A stretch of DNA of 64,000 nt from Croceimicrobium sp965279135 (GTDB taxonomy: Bacteria > Bacteroidota > Bacteroidia > Flavobacteriales > Schleiferiaceae), in contig OZ257133.1 in NCBI GenBank assembly GCA_965279135.1, positions 558,001 to 622,000 of the forward strand, read 5' to 3'. The notes under the pieces are model-generated. The model was not told the origin of the DNA, ran no database searches, and saw only the letters and a list, made by a program, of their open reading frames with translations. Position numbers and translations under genes: made by a program. Positions 61,145 to 64,000 of the stretch are shown here, piece by piece (the first letter of the stretch is position 1; every line of letters starts with the position of its first letter).

Positions 61145-64000
61145 ATGCAGAATAAAGGAGTTATCCGCCTGTTTGCCATAGTTTTCGCTCTGGCATGTAT
61201 TTACCAGCTTTCATTCACCTATGCTACCTATTCGGTTGAAAAAGATGCCGATGCATTTGCTCAAGGTAATTCCGAAAAAAGAGAAGCCTATCTGGATTCT
61301 ATTCGCAATAAAGAAGTATTTCTTAACACTTTCACCTATGCTGAGGTAAAAGAAAAGGAGATCAACCTTGGTCTTGACCTTAGAGGAGGTATGAATGTGA
61401 TTTTAGAGGTATCAGTTAAGGACATCTTAATTGAGATTGCCAATAAAACCAACAATGTAGTTTTCAACGAGGCACTAAAAGTGGCTGATGAAAACGCTTC
61501 TACTAATCAGAATGCCTATCTGGATAATTTCTTCATAGCATTTGACCAGCTCAATACCGAGCGCAAGGCCAATTTGAAATACAGCGATCCAAGCATCTTC
61601 GGAACCAAGGAGATGAACGATAAGCTCGGATTTAGTGCTTCTGATGAGGACATTAAAAATGAACTTAGAGCTCAAGTAAATGCATCTGTTGAAAACGTTT
61701 ATACCGTTTTAAGAGCACGTATTGATCAATTCGGAGTAGTGCAGCCAAATCTTCAGAGATTAGGAGATGGCGGTCGAATTCTGGTTGAACTGCCTGGGGT
61801 TAAAGATCCCGATCGGGTAAAGAAACTGTTACAGTCTACCGCAGAGCTTGAATTCTTTGAGCTTTATGAAGGTTATGAATTATTGAATTTCCTGGGTTCG
61901 GCCAATGAACGATTAAGAGGTTTAGTAGAGAATCCTAATGCAAATGCGCAAGGTGCTGAGGATACCGCCGATTTCGCTGAAGATTTTCTTGGTGATTTCG
62001 AGGCAATCGATGTTAATGAGGGGGAGGATGATTTACTTGCTACAGAAGATTCTGTTGCTGACGATGCAGATAGCCTTTTCGCGGAATTAGATTCCCTTTC
62101 TAACGGTGCTAATGATTCGATTGATGATTTGAATGGGTTTAACCCGCTATTTCAGATTTTTGGAATTAACTACGACTTTGATAATAATCGTGCGGTACCG
62201 GGTCCTATCGTTGGTTCTTCTATGATCAGCGACACGGCCACTATCAATGAGTACCTTTCTAATCCACGTATTCTTGCTCTTTTACCTGGAAATATGCGCA
62301 ACCTTAAGTTCGTTTGGACAGCTAAGCCGGATGAGCGTGGGGTGCTTTACTTACTAGCTGCTAAAACTAACAGAGATGGTAGTGCCGCTTTAAGTGGTGA
62401 CGTAGTTGTTGACGCCAAACAAGACTTTAACCAGGCGAATCAGGCGATTGTTACCATGAGCATGAACGCAAATGGTACAGCTAAATGGGCTAAGATTACC
62501 CGTGATGCTGTAGGTGATGCTCAGGTAGAAGAAGATAATCGTTCTGTTGCTGTTGTGCTTGATAATTTGGCTTACTCCTTTCCGCGAGTAAATAATGAGA
62601 TCAGCAATGGTAATACGGAGATAGTTGGTGATTTTACAGTTACAGAGGCAAAAGACTTAGCTAACATTCTCAAGGCTGGTTCTCTACCTGTTGCTGTACA
62701 AATCATTCAATCAGATATTGTTGGACCAAGCTTGGGACAGGAAGCCATTAACGCTGGCTTGTGGTCCTTCGTAATTGCGCTTGGTTTAGTAATGCTTTAT
62801 ATGATTTTCTATTACAGCGGTGCTGGTGCAGTTTCTGATTTGGCATTGATCACTAACATGTTCTTCATCTTTGGTGTTTTAGCTTCCTTAGGTGCGGTTC
62901 TGACGCTACCAGGAATTGCGGGTATCGTACTTACCATTGGTATGGCGGTGGATGCTAACGTACTTATTTACGAGCGTATCAGGGAAGAATTGGCTAATGG
63001 TAAAGGTTTACGATTGGCTATCCAGGATGGTTATAACAATGCCTACTCTTCCATTATTGATGCGAACGTTACGACCTTCTTTACAGGTGTGATCCTTTAT
63101 GCATTTGGTACGGGTCCGATTCGTGGATTTGCCACAACCTTGATTATTGGTATCCTTACTTCTCTGTTCTGTGCAATATTTATAACCCGTTTGGTTTTTG
63201 AAGCACGCCTATCAGCGAAGAAGTCTATTGCATTTTATACTAATGCAACACGCAATGCTTTCACTAAATTCAATATCGATTTCCTATCCAAGCGTAAAGT
63301 TGCCTATGCAATTAGTGGATTGATCATCCTTACCGGGGTGGTATCCCTCTTTACACGAGGCTTGAATGAAGGGGTAGATTTTGTGGGTGGTAGATCTTAT
63401 CAGGTACGATTTGATCAACCCGTAAATTCGGTAGATATTCAGAATAAACTTGGCGATTACTTCACATTGGAAGATGGGTCTAGTGTTTTCCCACAAGTAA
63501 AAACGATTGGAGAAGCATCTCAGGTTATTATTACCACTAAGTTTAAGATCAACGAAACGGGAGTTGAAGTTGAGGAGGATATTAAGAATCGCTTGTACGA
63601 TGGTCTTGTAGGCTTCTACGAAGAAGTTCCCTCCAAAGAAGATTTTGTTTCTGAAGCTTCCGGTAGTTCGGAGATTGGAATTGTAGCAGAGCGACAGGTG
63701 GGGCCAACCATTGCAGATGATATTAAGTCTTCGGCCGTCTTATCCATCGTGTTCTCACTTGTGGTGATTTTCTTGTATATCCTGATTCGATTCAGCAGAT
63801 GGCAGTTTAGTGCTGGTGCAGTTGCGGCGGCTTTCCACGACGTACTTATCGTGTTATCGCTATTCTCATTGCTTTATGGTATTCTTCCATTCTCATTAGA
63901 GATTGACCAGGCATTTATTGCAGCGATTCTAACCGTTATTGGTTATTCCCTGAATGATACTGTGGTTGTGTTTGACCGGATTAGAGAGTATATCCGCACC
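61145..64000 (+). CDS. secDF: Fused protein translocase SecDF (cut by window end)
   Basis: The first 952 codons of a SecD-SecF fusion with no stop inside the window; about 40-60 residues are missing. The N-terminal span (LFAIVFALACIYQLSFTY) is followed by INLGLDLRGGMNVILEV, the SecD periplasmic domain with an unusually acidic insert (EDTADFAEDFLGDFEAIDVNEGEDD and onward, ~residues 270-315), membrane spans with GIVLTIGMAVDANVLIYERIREEL, and the SecF half with GVDFVGGRSYQVRF and AAILTVIGYSLNDTVVVFDRIREYIR at the edge. SecDF uses the proton gradient to finish protein export through SecYEG, in line with the big secreted proteins beside it. The start ATG is at 61145. Confidence 0.96.
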   Translation, partial: MQNKGVIRLFAIVFALACIYQLSFTYATYSVEKDADAFAQGNSEKREAYLDSIRNKEVFLNTFTYAEVKEKEINLGLDLRGGMNVILEVSVKDILIEIANKTNNVVFNEALKVADENASTNQNAYLDNFFIAFDQLNTERKANLKYSDPSIFGTKEMNDKLGFSASDEDIKNELRAQVNASVENVYTVLRARIDQFGVVQPNLQRLGDGGRILVELPGVKDPDRVKKLLQSTAELEFFELYEGYELLNFLGSANERLRGLVENPNANAQGAEDTADFAEDFLGDFEAIDVNEGEDDLLATEDSVADDADSLFAELDSLSNGANDSIDDLNGFNPLFQIFGINYDFDNNRAVPGPIVGSSMISDTATINEYLSNPRILALLPGNMRNLKFVWTAKPDERGVLYLLAAKTNRDGSAALSGDVVVDAKQDFNQANQAIVTMSMNANGTAKWAKITRDAVGDAQVEEDNRSVAVVLDNLAYSFPRVNNEISNGNTEIVGDFTVTEAKDLANILKAGSLPVAVQIIQSDIVGPSLGQEAINAGLWSFVIALGLVMLYMIFYYSGAGAVSDLALITNMFFIFGVLASLGAVLTLPGIAGIVLTIGMAVDANVLIYERIREELANGKGLRLAIQDGYNNAYSSIIDANVTTFFTGVILYAFGTGPIRGFATTLIIGILTSLFCAIFITRLVFEARLSAKKSIAFYTNATRNAFTKFNIDFLSKRKVAYAISGLIILTGVVSLFTRGLNEGVDFVGGRSYQVRFDQPVNSVDIQNKLGDYFTLEDGSSVFPQVKTIGEASQVIITTKFKINETGVEVEEDIKNRLYDGLVGFYEEVPSKEDFVSEASGSSEIGIVAERQVGPTIADDIKSSAVLSIVFSLVVIFLYILIRFSRWQFSAGAVAAAFHDVLIVLSLFSLLYGILPFSLEIDQAFIAAILTVIGYSLNDTVVVFDRIREYIRT

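Overview
The window reads as chromosomal core sequence from a marine-type Bacteroidota, most likely a flavobacterium of the Cryomorphaceae/Schleiferiaceae kind. This rests on several things seen in the DNA. Promoters have the TTG-N19/20-TAnnTTTG form, and Shine-Dalgarno sequences are absent before most starts. Two very large secreted proteins end in a type IX secretion (T9SS) type A sorting domain. SecD and SecF are fused, and an exosortase of the XrtF type is present with its partner protein. The split methylmalonyl-CoA mutase and the rpoBC-DUF3467 order are also typical. The exact genus cannot be read from the window. No phage, insertion sequence, CRISPR array or rRNA gene was seen.

Layout. 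1-7.5 kb (minus strand): a mutA-mutB-ybaB-meaB operon (methylmalonyl-CoA mutase, a nucleoid-associated protein and the start of the mutase chaperone), preceded by a secreted Asp-box propeller protein and a FtsB/DivIC-like division protein. 7.5-7.9 kb: an intergenic stretch with two copies of a noncoding repeat. 7.9-11.5 kb: an ABC exporter and a sodium:alanine-type symporter with an unusual secreted N-terminal domain. 11.6-15.4 kb (plus strand): an HhH protein, an acyl-CoA dehydrogenase, rpsU, a Xer recombinase and hpf. 15.5-29 kb: the information-processing block, tRNA-Thr/Tyr/Gly/Thr, tuf, tRNA-Trp, secE, nusG, rplKAJL, rpoBC and a DUF3467 protein, closed by a strong terminator.

29-31.6 kb (minus): a BlaI/BlaR1-like regulatory pair with two palindromic operators, and a zinc metallopeptidase. 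31.6-42 kb: surE, lpxB, a SpoIID protein, a CapD-like dehydratase, the XrtF exosortase pair, a YceI lipoprotein, and a tightly coupled radC-deacetylase-acyltransferase-yjjG operon. 42.2-45.7 kb: a fused acyl-CoA mutase (IcmF) whose substrate-site residues differ from those of the MutB in the same window. 45.7-48.2 kb: an undescribed operon of four membrane proteins under a GbsR/MarR-type regulator, with a 10-bp inverted repeat that recurs in part at the next promoter. 48.3-50.5 kb: a Pif1-like helicase. 50.5-51.2 kb: four copies of a noncoding 150-bp repeat with a nested 23-bp tandem repeat. 51.3-61 kb: two giant T9SS cargo proteins. 61.1-64 kb: secDF, cut by the window end.

The genes fit a heterotroph that degrades propionate-yielding compounds and branched acyl-CoAs and exports large adhesive or sensory proteins. 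The strongest candidates for something new are the GbsR-linked membrane operon and the dispersed noncoding repeat family; both need genome-wide comparison to be judged.
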